From a methanogenic archaeon mixed culture ISO4-G1 (lineage in GTDB: Archaea; Thermoplasmatota; Thermoplasmata; Methanomassiliicoccales; Methanomethylophilaceae), in contig CP013703.1 in the NCBI GenBank assembly GCA_001563305.1, positions 1,529,504 through 1,593,503 on the forward strand: 64,000 nucleotides of DNA. Direction: 5' to 3'. The notes beneath the pieces are model-generated. The model was not told the DNA's origin. It saw only the letters and a list, made by a program, of their open reading frames with translations, and searched no databases. Shown in pieces: positions 43,683 to 54,190 of this stretch; position 1 is the first letter of the stretch; each line of letters opens with the position of its first letter. The position numbers and the translations under genes are program-made.

Positions 43683-46600
43683 GTGTCAGAAGATCCTCTG
43701 AAAGAAGGTTTGTATGAAACCCTTATCAACAGAGAGGTGGAAGAACAATTAACCAAATCACCTCAGACAAGGAAAACCTTGGCGAGCATAGATAGTCTAA
43801 ATATTTCCTCACACAAAATGCTTGCAGCATATCTTCAATCAATAATTGAGGACTCTCTTAAGACCGAATATAATGATGATATTAAAGACGAAATTGCGTT
43901 TTGTAATCAAATTCTTGAAAATCTAGCAATCCAGGTTAATAACGAGAAGACAAGAAAAATGATTCTAGAGAAAAAAATCACAGATGAGAACAAGAACTTA
44001 TTGATGTCGGTCACCAATGAGCCAGATTATGATAACCATAGACCAAAAACATCTATGATTGTTAGCTCTATTTTTACGGGAAGGTCTTCTAACATCCCTC
44101 TATACGAAGAATTGAAAAGAGAAATCTATACGGCCGACGAAATACTATTCCTTGTTTCCTTTGTTAGATTGAGTGGAATTAAACAAATATACTCAACTCT
44201 CGAACAATTTACACAAAGAAAAGGGAAACTGAAGATCTTAACAACAACATATATGGGCGTATCAGAAAAAGAAGCCATCGATCTTCTTTCAAAACTACCT
44301 GGCACCGAAGTTAAAGTTTCTTATGACAGCCATTCAACAAGACTTCATGCAAAAGCATACATCTTCAGACGTAACACGGGATACAATACTGCTTTCATTG
44401 GATCCTCAAATCTTTCAAAAGCCGCCATGAATGATGGTATGGAGTGGAATGTGAAGTTGACATCCCAGGATGTCCCAGGAGTAATGCATGATATTTTCCA
44501 TCTCTATGAACAATATTGGAATTCTGATGATTTTGAAACGTATTCTGAAGAAGAGAATGGAGATAAATTAAGCGAGGCCTTGGTATCAAACGATAAAGAA
44601 AAAGATATCACAAAAATCACGTTATTTGATCTCAGACCTTTTCCATACCAGAACCAAATTCTTGAACAATTACAAGCAGAGAGAACAATTCATGGGCATT
44701 ACAAGAATCTGATTATAGCGGCAACCGGAACTGGGAAAACAATGATTGCTGCATTTGATTATAGAAGATTCAAACAAAAAAATCCTGCCAGATTACTTTA
44801 TATTGCACATAGAGAAAACATTCTCCAAAAAAGTATGGCCACATTCCAATCTGTACTTAGAGATGCAAATTTTGGTGAAATTTATACTGGTAAATACAAA
44901 CCAAAACGGTTTGATCATTTATTCATGTCAGTTCAATCATTTGACAAAGCTGATATTGTTGAACAATTCAAACCTGATTATTTTGACTACATCGTTGTGG
45001 ATGAAGTTCATCATTCAAGTGCTAAATCGTACAGCAAAATATTCACGTATTTCCAACCTAAAATATTACTTGGTTTAACCGCGACGCCAGAAAGAATGGA
45101 TGGAAAAGATATCAAAGAATTCTTTGACAACAGAATTGCCTGTGAAATACGCCTCACTGAAGCCATAGATAGAGAATTATTGGTTCCCTTCCACTACTAC
45201 GGGATAACGGATAAAGCTGACTATACCAAAATCAAATATGAAAATGGTAAGTTTAACGAAGAAGAATTATCCAATTTGTTAACTGGAAATGAAGAAAGAG
45301 CACAATTGATAATAGATAAAGTGAGGGAATACAAACCTAATAGATCAAAAATCAAAGGACTTGGTTTTTGTTCTTCTGTTGAACATGCCAAATTCATGTG
45401 TAACTTCTTCAATAGATCCGGTTATCCGTCTAAATGCATAACTGCTGAAAATTCCGACGAATGCAGCTCTGTTAACAGAGAATTAGAGGAAGGACAGATT
45501 CAGTTCATTTTTTCTGTTGACGTTTACAACGAAGGAATAGATATTCCGTGTGTTAACCTCATACTTTTACTGAGGCCCACAAAGAGCATGACAATTTTCA
45601 TTCAGCAATTAGGGAGAGGCCTAAGACTCGACAACAATAGTGGAAAAACAGAACTGACCGTTCTTGATTTTGTTGGACAGGCAGATGAGCGTTACAAACT
45701 CTACAACACAAAACTAGAATACTTGTCTTCAATGAGTGCGCAACCACTGAAAAACAAACTAGAAGAGGGTTTTACAGGGTTACCAGTCGGTTGTTCAATT
45801 GAATTAGAAGAAAAAGCAAAAGAATACATTCTTGGAAACATAGATAGTGCAATTGGAACAGTTGGTCTTATCAAAAGAATGAAGGACTTTGTAAAAATCA
45901 ATTCAAGATTCCCTTCAATGAAAGAATTCATTGAATTTCTTGATATTGAATTATTCGATCTTTACAAAGGCGACCTTTCATTCACAGGAATAAAAAATGC
46001 ATCTGATAAAACTCAGAATAATTCTGATAAAGAACTCTTTATGAGCAAGGGCCTTAGAAGACTCTGTCATATCGACAGCTTATCTTGGATTGAAAGAATT
46101 GAACAAATCTTGAACGATGATTCAACCATTCCAAATAATGATCCGCATGCCTTAATGCTCTACCGTACTTTTTACATCAATGATTCAGAAAACCGTCCAG
46201 CATCACTAAATGATTTTATCGAAGAATTACGGAATTCACCGTATAATGATGAAATCCAACAATTATTGGAAATCAAGAGAAGTTCCATTAGTTTTATCGA
46301 AATCGAATCATATCCAGACTGCCCATTAATGATAAACTGTAGTTACACTCAAGAACAGATATTGTCAGGTCTTGGAAAAAGTACGTTTGATCATAAACAT
46401 ACACTTCGTGAAGGAGTGCTTTACATTGAGGATAAAGAATTAGATGTTTTCATGATAACACTGAATAAAGGAGAAAAAGACTACTCAATTAGCACCATGT
46501 ATAATGATTACGTAGTTAGTAACAGGCTATTCCATTGGGAAAGCCAGAACAAAACATCTCAAACTTCAACCACTGGAAAAAGATACACTGATACCAGCAG

Positions 46601-46781
46601 GAAAGGAAAAACACTATTCTTTGTCAGAGAATTCAAGAAACATAAAGGCCACACTGCACCATATGTATTCATCGGCAAAGGTAGCTTCAAAGAAAGTTCC
46701 GGATCTAAACCAATGAAGATTTTATGGGAAATGGAAAATGATATTCCTCCTCAAATTATCGAGTGCACCACAAAGGTATGA
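43683..46781 (+). CDS. PLD nuclease, DEAD helicase and DUF3427 fusion protein
   Basis: The 1032-residue protein has three parts. About residues 130-290 hold a phospholipase D-type nuclease (STRLHAKAYIF with HxK, then FIGSSNLSKAAM). About 320-700 hold a superfamily 2 helicase (Walker A AATGTGKT, VVDEVHHSS, LTATPER, QLGRGLRLD). The C-terminal 300 residues match DUF3427, ending in a HKGHTAPYVFIGKG-type segment. The start is GTG 43683. Proteins of this layout are common in defence islands. The AT-rich composition and nuclease neighbours support a defence role; the mechanism is unknown. Confidence 0.88.
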   Translation: MSEDPLKEGLYETLINREVEEQLTKSPQTRKTLASIDSLNISSHKMLAAYLQSIIEDSLKTEYNDDIKDEIAFCNQILENLAIQVNNEKTRKMILEKKITDENKNLLMSVTNEPDYDNHRPKTSMIVSSIFTGRSSNIPLYEELKREIYTADEILFLVSFVRLSGIKQIYSTLEQFTQRKGKLKILTTTYMGVSEKEAIDLLSKLPGTEVKVSYDSHSTRLHAKAYIFRRNTGYNTAFIGSSNLSKAAMNDGMEWNVKLTSQDVPGVMHDIFHLYEQYWNSDDFETYSEEENGDKLSEALVSNDKEKDITKITLFDLRPFPYQNQILEQLQAERTIHGHYKNLIIAATGTGKTMIAAFDYRRFKQKNPARLLYIAHRENILQKSMATFQSVLRDANFGEIYTGKYKPKRFDHLFMSVQSFDKADIVEQFKPDYFDYIVVDEVHHSSAKSYSKIFTYFQPKILLGLTATPERMDGKDIKEFFDNRIACEIRLTEAIDRELLVPFHYYGITDKADYTKIKYENGKFNEEELSNLLTGNEERAQLIIDKVREYKPNRSKIKGLGFCSSVEHAKFMCNFFNRSGYPSKCITAENSDECSSVNRELEEGQIQFIFSVDVYNEGIDIPCVNLILLLRPTKSMTIFIQQLGRGLRLDNNSGKTELTVLDFVGQADERYKLYNTKLEYLSSMSAQPLKNKLEEGFTGLPVGCSIELEEKAKEYILGNIDSAIGTVGLIKRMKDFVKINSRFPSMKEFIEFLDIELFDLYKGDLSFTGIKNASDKTQNNSDKELFMSKGLRRLCHIDSLSWIERIEQILNDDSTIPNNDPHALMLYRTFYINDSENRPASLNDFIEELRNSPYNDEIQQLLEIKRSSISFIEIESYPDCPLMINCSYTQEQILSGLGKSTFDHKHTLREGVLYIEDKELDVFMITLNKGEKDYSISTMYNDYVVSNRLFHWESQNKTSQTSTTGKRYTDTSRKGKTLFFVREFKKHKGHTAPYVFIGKGSFKESSGSKPMKILWEMENDIPPQIIECTTKV

Positions 46782-46793
46782 TGATTCCTTCTA

Positions 46794-47993
46794 TCATCTT
46801 TTCAATATGGTTTCATAATCAATTGGTGCAACCTCTATGACTTTTTCTATCTCCACAATCTTATCAACGTAATCTAATAATGTCTGGACAAATTTTTCTA
46901 CATATTCCTCGTCCGACAACTTCCCTTTCTTTACACGCTTGCTCTGTATAGTTGTGAAGGAAAATGATGTACCTTTACTCTTTGCAGAAAACAATGAAGA
47001 ATTCCTCAAGTACTCCATCCAAGCATCTCTGATTTGAATCACACCAGGACCGACAATCATTGCAATATACCCTTCATCGTTGGGTGAAACATACAATTCA
47101 AAAACAATCAAATCTCCACTTGAAACCCAGTTTTCAAATCCAACATGACCTACTTTTTCACGAATACGTTTAGTCGTAAACCTTAGAATGGTACGCGAAG
47201 AAGTCAGTAGAATTACATTATTGTTCTTTTCGAGTAACTGCTTACAACGATAACACACTGTGTTCTGATTACTTGGGAGATTCTCTATGATAAGATCGAT
47301 TGCTTGTTTGTGGTTTTTATAAATTTTCAAACATGTTTCTCTCAATTCCTCGTCATTCATCAATTCACCCGATAATGCATTTGAATAATCTTCCAGATAG
47401 ATCCTACATCTGTCTGACAAATCTTTTCCTTTTAACACGGTTTTTACTAATTTCTGAATATATGCATGTGATAACGGATACCACATTTCATGCGATGGCT
47501 GATCACCATCCAATGTAAGATAAATAAAAAACGATTTGTACCCATACTTACAGAACTTGTTCACTACATATTCATAATATGATTCTAATTGATCGTCATG
47601 TTCTCTCGAATGAATCTTATTCTCTATTGCAAGAACAATTTTAGACTGCTCAGATATCACCAATACATCAATATTCGCTTGTTCACGCAAAACATATGCA
47701 TCATCCAAGAATACACTATCCAGATCAACAATCGAAATAGGAGAATTGTCAGTACCATACACCTTTGCAGCTTGCTGTAACAACTTCCTTAAGAAATAAT
47801 CCCCCAGGCCATGGGATTCCTGAGGATCTAAAAGCCACGCAAGGAAATTACTATGCCTGATTTCCATTCCGGAAACAGAAAGAATATCGAAAAAGTTCGG
47901 TTTGTTAGCCCATTTATCCAATGTATCCAAACAATCAATATCTAAGAGAAAATCCTCAAGATCTTTCTCTTTATCATCATTTGGCTGGTTCAT
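46794..47993 (-). CDS. PD-(D/E)XK nuclease superfamily protein (PDDEXK_4-like)
   Basis: The 399-residue product has the N-terminal segment EIRHSNFLAWLLDPQESHGL and the nuclease core NIDVLVISEQ then VLAIENKIHSREHDDQL (D...ExK). These match the PDDEXK_4 family. The C-terminal half is unassigned. ATG 47993 (MNQPNDDKEKDL) is chosen; a TTG at 48032 would add 13 residues. It is convergent with the helicase gene, AT-rich, and probably part of the same acquired defence block. Confidence 0.8.
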   Translation of the reverse strand: MNQPNDDKEKDLEDFLLDIDCLDTLDKWANKPNFFDILSVSGMEIRHSNFLAWLLDPQESHGLGDYFLRKLLQQAAKVYGTDNSPISIVDLDSVFLDDAYVLREQANIDVLVISEQSKIVLAIENKIHSREHDDQLESYYEYVVNKFCKYGYKSFFIYLTLDGDQPSHEMWYPLSHAYIQKLVKTVLKGKDLSDRCRIYLEDYSNALSGELMNDEELRETCLKIYKNHKQAIDLIIENLPSNQNTVCYRCKQLLEKNNNVILLTSSRTILRFTTKRIREKVGHVGFENWVSSGDLIVFELYVSPNDEGYIAMIVGPGVIQIRDAWMEYLRNSSLFSAKSKGTSFSFTTIQSKRVKKGKLSDEEYVEKFVQTLLDYVDKIVEIEKVIEVAPIDYETILKR

Positions 47994-48193
47994 TGAACTT
48001 GAATAACAATCAATAATTATAGAACTGTGCAAAGATTCAACCTTTGCAGTATCAACATCAATTTCTGAGATATCAACATTAAATACCGTCTTATTGATTA
48101 CAATATGACCTTCGGGTCGGGGATGTTATCATTCGAAGACTTAGCCAGCTCGTGCTGTCTGCTTCGATCTGTTTAAGAGAGGTCGGTAAGGTC

Positions 48194-49711
48194 ATGGCAA
48201 AAACAACCAAAAAAGAATTGTCTATGGAAGAGGCCCTATGGGCATCAGCGGATGAGATGAGGGGATCAGTTGAGTACCCAGTTTACAAACAAGTAGTTCT
48301 GGGTCTTGTGTTCCTGAAGTTTGTCAATGATAGGTTCTCAAGGCAGAGAGATATCCTCGAATCGGACCCCAAGACCAAACCCTTCATCGATGAGAAGTTC
48401 GCTTACGGTAAGGACAACGTGTTCTATCTCGAACCCGAATCCAGGTGGAGCTTCCTCGTCGACAATGCCAAGCAGGCCGACATCAAGGTCAAGATCGACA
48501 AGGCCATGGAGCTCATCGAGAAAGATAATCCCACTCTGTCCGGAGCACTCCCCACCAACTTCTATTCCACCGTGGACCTCGACACCACGAAGATCGCTTC
48601 CCTCATCGACATCATGAATAAGCTCGACCTCACCAATGACGATGAGGAGGACGTCATCGGAAGGGTCTATGAGTACTTCCTCTCCAAGTTCTCCTCCAAG
48701 GAAGGGAAGGGAGAGTTCTACACGCCCAAGCCCATCGTCAAGATCATCGCAGAGATGATACAGCCCCTCAAAGGCCGCGTATTCGATCCTTGCTGCGGTT
48801 CCGGAGGCATGTTCGTCCAGTCCATCAAGATGGTGGATGCCCATAAGGGCAACAGGAAGGACGTCTCCATCTACGGACAGGAATATGCCCTCTCCACCCT
48901 CAAGTTAGCCAAGATGAACCTTGCCATCAGAGGCATATCGGCAGATTTCGGTCCCCACAACGACGATTCCCTCAGAAGGGACCTTCACAAGGACCTCAGG
49001 GCCGATTTCGTCATGGCCAACCCTCCATTCAATCAGGACAAGTGGGGTGCCGACGAGCTCGAACACGACCCCAGATGGGTATACGGTATCCCCAGGGGCA
49101 ACGCCAACTATGCTTGGATCCAACATTTCCTCTATCACCTGAACGACAACGGAGTAGCCGGATTCGTCCTTGCCAACGGTTCCCTGACATCCAACACCAA
49201 CGGTGACGGCGAGATCAGGAAGAATCTTGTAGACAGTATGGTCGTCGATTGCATCGTCGCGCTTCCCGAGAAACTGTTCTATTCCACCGGAATCCCCGTG
49301 TGTCTATGGTTCTGTTCCAAACAGAAGGTCAGGAGGAACGACTCCACGAGGGAACAGATTCTGTTCATCGATTGCAGGAAGATGGGCCGCCTCTATGACA
49401 GGACCCATAAGACAATCGATAACGACGAGATCCAGAGGATCGCAAGCACCTATCACAACTGGCTCGCCGGAAGGGATTACGAGGATGTGGCCGGATTCTG
49501 CAAGGCGGTCCCGATCTCTGAGGTCGCCGAATCGGGATACATGCTGACCCCCGGAAGGTACGTCGGTCTCGCTCCCGAGGAAGAGAACACCGAACCCTAC
49601 GAGGAGAAGATGAAAAGGTTAACCTCGGAACTCAGCCAGCTCTTCGAGGAATCGCACCGTCTCGAGGAAGAGATCAGGAAGAACATGGAAGCCCTCGGAT
49701 TCAAGATGTGA
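48194..49711 (+). CDS. hsdM: Type I restriction-modification methyltransferase subunit
   Basis: The 505-residue N6-adenine methyltransferase has the HsdM N-terminal helical domain (VYKQVVLGLVFLKFVNDRF). SAM-binding motif I is in VFDPCCGSGGMFV, and the catalytic motif IV is MANPPFNQDKWG. The start is ATG 48194 (MAKTTKKEL). It is followed by hsdR with no gap and then hsdS; composition returns to host-like GC after the AT-rich block. Confidence 0.96.
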   Translation: MAKTTKKELSMEEALWASADEMRGSVEYPVYKQVVLGLVFLKFVNDRFSRQRDILESDPKTKPFIDEKFAYGKDNVFYLEPESRWSFLVDNAKQADIKVKIDKAMELIEKDNPTLSGALPTNFYSTVDLDTTKIASLIDIMNKLDLTNDDEEDVIGRVYEYFLSKFSSKEGKGEFYTPKPIVKIIAEMIQPLKGRVFDPCCGSGGMFVQSIKMVDAHKGNRKDVSIYGQEYALSTLKLAKMNLAIRGISADFGPHNDDSLRRDLHKDLRADFVMANPPFNQDKWGADELEHDPRWVYGIPRGNANYAWIQHFLYHLNDNGVAGFVLANGSLTSNTNGDGEIRKNLVDSMVVDCIVALPEKLFYSTGIPVCLWFCSKQKVRRNDSTREQILFIDCRKMGRLYDRTHKTIDNDEIQRIASTYHNWLAGRDYEDVAGFCKAVPISEVAESGYMLTPGRYVGLAPEEENTEPYEEKMKRLTSELSQLFEESHRLEEEIRKNMEALGFKM

Positions 49712-49716
49712 TTCCC

Positions 49717-52700
49717 ATGTCCTTTACCGAAGAGAGCCTTGAGAACGCGATCATGAAAGGCCTTGAGGCCAGAGGTTACGAGCACACCCTCGGCACGACC
49801 ATCGAGAGGGATAACAGGAACATCCTCCTCTACGACGATCTCAAGGATTATCTCATACACAAGTACCCAAACATCACAGAGCCGGAGATACGCCGCGTCA
49901 TCATCGCTTTCCAGGTCATCGACAGGGGAGATTACGTGAACAACCGCGAGACCCTTTCCAGGATCCGCGAGGGTTTCAACATCAAAAGGGATGACAAGAA
50001 ATCCAACCTCTGGATCAACCTGCTGGACTTCGACCATCCCGACAACAACAGTTTCAGGGTGGTCAACCAGTACGAGATCCAGGGCCCCCAGATGCTCCGC
50101 AGGCCCGATGCGATCGTGTTCATCAACGGTATCCCGTTAGTAGTTCTGGAATTCAAATCCGCTGTCAGGGAAGAGGCCACCATCGAGGATGCCTACCATC
50201 AGCTGAACACCAGATACATCCGCGACATACCAGGACTATTCATATTCAACGCATTCACGGTCATCAGTGACGGCGTCAATTCAAAGATCGGTACCGTCTT
50301 CACTGATTATCCCGACTACTATTCGTGGAACAAGGTCAACAGCGATGACCCGCCGAGCGAGGGAATATCATCGCTGTACACATTGCTGGACGGGGTCTTC
50401 GCCAAGGAACGTCTCCTAGCCATCATCCGCGATTTCATATATTTCCCGGATGACAGCGGTAAGAACTTGAAACTCGTCTGCAGGTATCCTCAGTACTTCG
50501 GTGCGACGAAGCTCCTGGAGAACATCAGGAAGCACATGAAGCCGGAAGGTGACGGCAAGGGAGGTACGTACTTCGGTACCACCGGATGCGGAAAGAGCTA
50601 CACCATGCTCTTCCTCACACGTCTGCTGATGCGGTCCAGGGACATGAGGAATCCCACGATCATCCTGATAACCGACAGGGAGAACCTCGATAACCAGCTG
50701 CAGTCCAACTTCACCAAGTCAAAGAGGTTCCTGGGCGACGAGAACGTGGTATCAGCGGATACCGGAGCCGATCTAAGAAGCAGGCTCAAGGACGTCGCCT
50801 CAGGTGGGGTCTACCTTTCCACCATCCAGAAGTTCAACGAGGAGGGCAACCTCCTTTCCGATAGGAATAACATCATAATCATCTCCGATGAGGCTCACAG
50901 ATCCCAATTGAATCTCGAGGATTCGGACAGGATCGTCGACGGCAAGAGGAAGCACATGGTCGGATTCGCGAAAATCCTCCATGACGCATTCCCCAACGCG
51001 ACATACGTCGGATTCAGCGGGACTCCCATCGATGCGACCATGGACGTCTTCGGTCCGATTGTGGATCAATACACCATGGCTGAATCCGAGAAGGATAACA
51101 TCACATCGAAGATCATCTACGAGGGCAGGGCGGCCAAGGTCCGTCTCTCCGAGGAGCAGATGAGGGCCATCGAAGAGTACTATCGGGAAGCGGAGAGGAA
51201 AGGAGCCAACTACTATCAGATCGAGAAGAGCAAGAGGGAGGTCTCCAAGATGGAGATCATAGTCGGCAACGAGGAACGTCTCCAACATGTGGCCGACGAC
51301 TTCATAGCCCATTACGAGAAGAGGGTGGAGGAGAACGCCACCGTATGCGGAAAGGCACTGTTCGTCTGCACCTCCCGCAAGATCGCCTTCGATTTCTACA
51401 AGATCCTTCAGCAGAAACGTCCGGAATGGTTCGTCATCAGGAACCCTGGACCGCAGGAGAATCCCTCCGAGGAGAAGGCCAAGCCCATCGAGATGGTCAA
51501 GATGGTGGCCACCCGCGGCAGCGATGACTCGGCAGAGCTGTTCGATCTCTGCGGCGATTCGGAATACCGTAAGGACCTGGAGATCCAGTTCAAGAAGAAG
51601 GAGTCCAACTTCAAGATCGCCATCGTGGTGGATATGTGGCTGACGGGATTCGATGTGCCGTTCCTCGATACGATGTACATCGACAAGCCCATCCAGAAAC
51701 ACTCCCTCATACAGGCGATCTCGAGAGTTAACAGGATCTATCCCGGAAAAGAGTGCGGACTGGTCGTCGACTATCTCGGAATAAGGAAGGAACTGGACAA
51801 GGCATTGTACGATTACGCCGGAGGCAAGCGTGCCAAACAGGGATTCGACATGACCGAGGAGTTCGTCGGCATCGTCAGGGAGACGCTCAGCGCACTCGAC
51901 GGCAGGTTCTTCAACTTCGATTCCACCGATTACTATGGCAACGACGAGGAACTTCAAATGAAGTGTCTCGACAGGGCCATGGAGTTCGTCCAACAGAGCA
52001 AGGACTTCGAGAGGTGGTTCATGGATGCGGTCAGGAAACTCAAGACCGCCTACAACAACTGCGTGTATTCGGATGAGCTCACAAAGCAGGAGAGGGACAG
52101 GATCTACTTCTATTCCGGGGTCAGGTCCATGCTCGCGAAGCTCACCCGCGGGGAAGCCCCCGATACGGCCATGATGAACCGCACGGTCATGGATCTTCTT
52201 GAGAGGGCGATCATCTCCGACGAGGTCGTGCAGCTGAGCATGATGGTCGATGACGAGCAGGTGGACAGGATCGAGCTCCTTTCCGAAGAGAATCTGGCCA
52301 AGATCAGGTCCATCCCCGGTTCCAACTCCAAGTTCAAGCTGCTGGAGAGGCTCACCCGTCTCGCGATAGCTAACACGGGAAGGATCAACAAGCTCCAGGC
52401 AGACAACTTCTCCGAGAAGTTCAAGAAGATAGTGGACAAGTATAACGACCGTCATGTCGGCATGATGGAGATCCTGCAGATCCTCGATTCCATGACCGAT
52501 GATATAGTGGAGCTGCTGAACGATGAGCTCTTCAGACTCCTGGAAGACATAAAGAACCAATCCACCGCAGGCAACGAACTGGGTCTCTCGCCGCAGGAGA
52601 TGGCATTCTACGACATCCTCAACAGGACCATCGAGATCTTCCAGTTCGAGTTCGACAAGGACAAGCTGCCAGCGATGGCTAGAGATCTGAAGAAGTGCGC

Positions 52701-52872
52701 CGACGAGATATGCTCGGTCATCGACTGGTCCTCGAAACAGGATGTGAAGGACGAGCTCAGGATGGAGATAGCCTTCGTCATGAGCGACTACGGGTTCCCG
52801 CCGGAATACCTCAACGGAGTATACGAAGAGGTGTTCAAGCAGATGGAGAACTACAAGAAGAACAGTGAGTGA
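49717..52872 (+). CDS. hsdR: Type I restriction endonuclease subunit
   Basis: The 1051-residue motor and nuclease subunit has the N-terminal PD-(D/E)XK core RRPDAIVFIN and VVLEFKS. A helicase with Walker A GTTGCGKSYTM, the DEAH box ISDEAHRSQ and GFSGTPIDA follows, then a helical C-terminal region that binds HsdM/HsdS. The second Walker position is Cys rather than the common Gly/Ser (TGCGKS). ATG 49717 is used, eight bases after the hsdM stop; a GTG overlaps that stop at 49708. Confidence 0.95.
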   Translation: MSFTEESLENAIMKGLEARGYEHTLGTTIERDNRNILLYDDLKDYLIHKYPNITEPEIRRVIIAFQVIDRGDYVNNRETLSRIREGFNIKRDDKKSNLWINLLDFDHPDNNSFRVVNQYEIQGPQMLRRPDAIVFINGIPLVVLEFKSAVREEATIEDAYHQLNTRYIRDIPGLFIFNAFTVISDGVNSKIGTVFTDYPDYYSWNKVNSDDPPSEGISSLYTLLDGVFAKERLLAIIRDFIYFPDDSGKNLKLVCRYPQYFGATKLLENIRKHMKPEGDGKGGTYFGTTGCGKSYTMLFLTRLLMRSRDMRNPTIILITDRENLDNQLQSNFTKSKRFLGDENVVSADTGADLRSRLKDVASGGVYLSTIQKFNEEGNLLSDRNNIIIISDEAHRSQLNLEDSDRIVDGKRKHMVGFAKILHDAFPNATYVGFSGTPIDATMDVFGPIVDQYTMAESEKDNITSKIIYEGRAAKVRLSEEQMRAIEEYYREAERKGANYYQIEKSKREVSKMEIIVGNEERLQHVADDFIAHYEKRVEENATVCGKALFVCTSRKIAFDFYKILQQKRPEWFVIRNPGPQENPSEEKAKPIEMVKMVATRGSDDSAELFDLCGDSEYRKDLEIQFKKKESNFKIAIVVDMWLTGFDVPFLDTMYIDKPIQKHSLIQAISRVNRIYPGKECGLVVDYLGIRKELDKALYDYAGGKRAKQGFDMTEEFVGIVRETLSALDGRFFNFDSTDYYGNDEELQMKCLDRAMEFVQQSKDFERWFMDAVRKLKTAYNNCVYSDELTKQERDRIYFYSGVRSMLAKLTRGEAPDTAMMNRTVMDLLERAIISDEVVQLSMMVDDEQVDRIELLSEENLAKIRSIPGSNSKFKLLERLTRLAIANTGRINKLQADNFSEKFKKIVDKYNDRHVGMMEILQILDSMTDDIVELLNDELFRLLEDIKNQSTAGNELGLSPQEMAFYDILNRTIEIFQFEFDKDKLPAMARDLKKCADEICSVIDWSSKQDVKDELRMEIAFVMSDYGFPPEYLNGVYEEVFKQMENYKKNSE

Positions 52873-54190
52873 TCTCATGTTGAGGGCGATTGGTAGTATC
52901 TGTACAAAGATTGGTAGCGGTATCACTCCTTCAGGTGGTGAGCAATCCTATATAGATTCGGGTGTTTCTCTAATTAGAAGTCAGAACGTCCTCGATCTTT
53001 CATTCAATTATGACGGATTAGCTCATATCGATGATGATACCGCTGATATGATGCAGAATGTTGAGGTACTGCCAGGCGATATTCTTCTTAACATTACAGG
53101 TGATTCAGTCGCCAGAGTATGTATGGTTCCCGAAGATGTTCTTCCTGCGAGAGTCAATCAGCATGTAATGATTCTTAGGACGAATGATGAAGTTATTTCC
53201 GGCTTTTTGCTTGCGTATTTGTTTGTTAATAAAGAGTTATTATTGTCTCTCGCTTCTGCTGGTTCAAGTAGGAAAGCTTTGACCAAAGAGATGATTTCGT
53301 CTATTGAATTGGATATTCTGCCTATAAAACAGCAAAAAATTATCTCTGATTTTCTAATAGTTTTTAACAAAGAGATTGAACTCATCACTCAAATAAATGA
53401 TAATTTACTAGCTGTTCTCCGCACTGCTGTTGATAAGTATTTCTGTTACCTACCTGAAGATATGCCAGATAACTGGAGGAGGGTTATGCTGCCAGAACTT
53501 GCCTCAATAATTCCGGGATATTCATACAAAGGAAACGAGTTGGTTGAGTATTCCGAAGATGCTCTAGTCACGATCAAAAACTTTGAGCGCAACGGGGGCT
53601 TCAAAATTGAGGGGTACAAAGATTTAGAAATCTCTCCTCGTGTTAAAGACAGTCAATTTGTTGATTTATTTGACATACTGATCGCACATACTGATCTAAC
53701 ACAAGGGGCGGAGATAATTGGAAATGCAGAGATTATTTTGAGCAAAGGAAAGTACAACAAACTTGTTGCCTCGATGGATCTTGTCAAGATTCAACCGAAT
53801 GGTAATGTAGGTCGTTACTTACTGGCTGCCCTTCTTTCTGGATACAATTTCAAAGGACACTGTCTGGGATATGTAAATGGTACAACAGTTCTTCATCTAG
53901 GGAAAGATGCTACTAAAGAATATGCAATAGCGCTTCCAAGTAACCAAGAAACCCTTCATGGATACGATTTATTCTGTAAAGTCATCTATCACACTATCTC
54001 TGAGAATATGGTCGAAATTGAAAAACTAACTGAATTGAGAGATTGTCTATTACCTAAACTCATGTCAGGAGAGGTTGATGTTTCGACCATAGATTTACCA
54101 ACTAAATATTCATTTTCTACGGCCAATACACAGCATGAACAAGACAATCAAAGAGGATTTGAAGACAAGACTGACCGGAAAAATCGATGA
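52865..54190 (+). CDS. hsdS: Type I specificity subunit, expressed copy
   Basis: The 441-residue protein has two target-recognition domains (TRD1 about residues 5-150, TRD2 about 200-360) joined by a helical linker with ITQINDNLLAVL. The C-terminal conserved helix ends in CLLPKLMSGEVDVS and LPTKYSF. It determines the bipartite DNA sequence recognised by HsdM and HsdR. The TRDs are AT-rich compared with hsdM and hsdR. A second hsdS faces it from the other side of a tyrosine recombinase gene and shares the linker 15-mer, so this specificity can be switched. It overlaps hsdR by eight bases and the recombinase gene by 56. Confidence 0.9.
   Translation: MSDLMLRAIGSICTKIGSGITPSGGEQSYIDSGVSLIRSQNVLDLSFNYDGLAHIDDDTADMMQNVEVLPGDILLNITGDSVARVCMVPEDVLPARVNQHVMILRTNDEVISGFLLAYLFVNKELLLSLASAGSSRKALTKEMISSIELDILPIKQQKIISDFLIVFNKEIELITQINDNLLAVLRTAVDKYFCYLPEDMPDNWRRVMLPELASIIPGYSYKGNELVEYSEDALVTIKNFERNGGFKIEGYKDLEISPRVKDSQFVDLFDILIAHTDLTQGAEIIGNAEIILSKGKYNKLVASMDLVKIQPNGNVGRYLLAALLSGYNFKGHCLGYVNGTTVLHLGKDATKEYAIALPSNQETLHGYDLFCKVIYHTISENMVEIEKLTELRDCLLPKLMSGEVDVSTIDLPTKYSFSTANTQHEQDNQRGFEDKTDRKNR
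53393..53407 (+). repeat. Recombination-site copy A (hsdS linker)
   Basis: ATAAATGATAATTTA encodes INDNL in the linker between TRD1 and TRD2. Its arms TAAAT and ATTTA are inverted around GATA, like a tyrosine-recombinase core. Exact copies in the opposite direction lie at 55797-55811 and 56275-56289. Confidence 0.75.
54062..54115 (+). repeat. C-terminal inverted repeat of hsdS, left copy
   Basis: Two blocks (54062-54084, 23 bases with one mismatch, and 54096-54115, 20 bases exact) recur in inverse orientation at 55153-55175 and 55122-55141. They encode MSGEVDVS and the PTKYSF end of the two specificity subunits and flank the recombinase gene. Confidence 0.75.

Noticed and set aside
50800..52926. 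A 708-codon open frame on the minus strand across hsdR
   Set aside because: It lies fully opposite a clear hsdR with all its motifs; the frame is a by-product of host codon bias and shows no family features.
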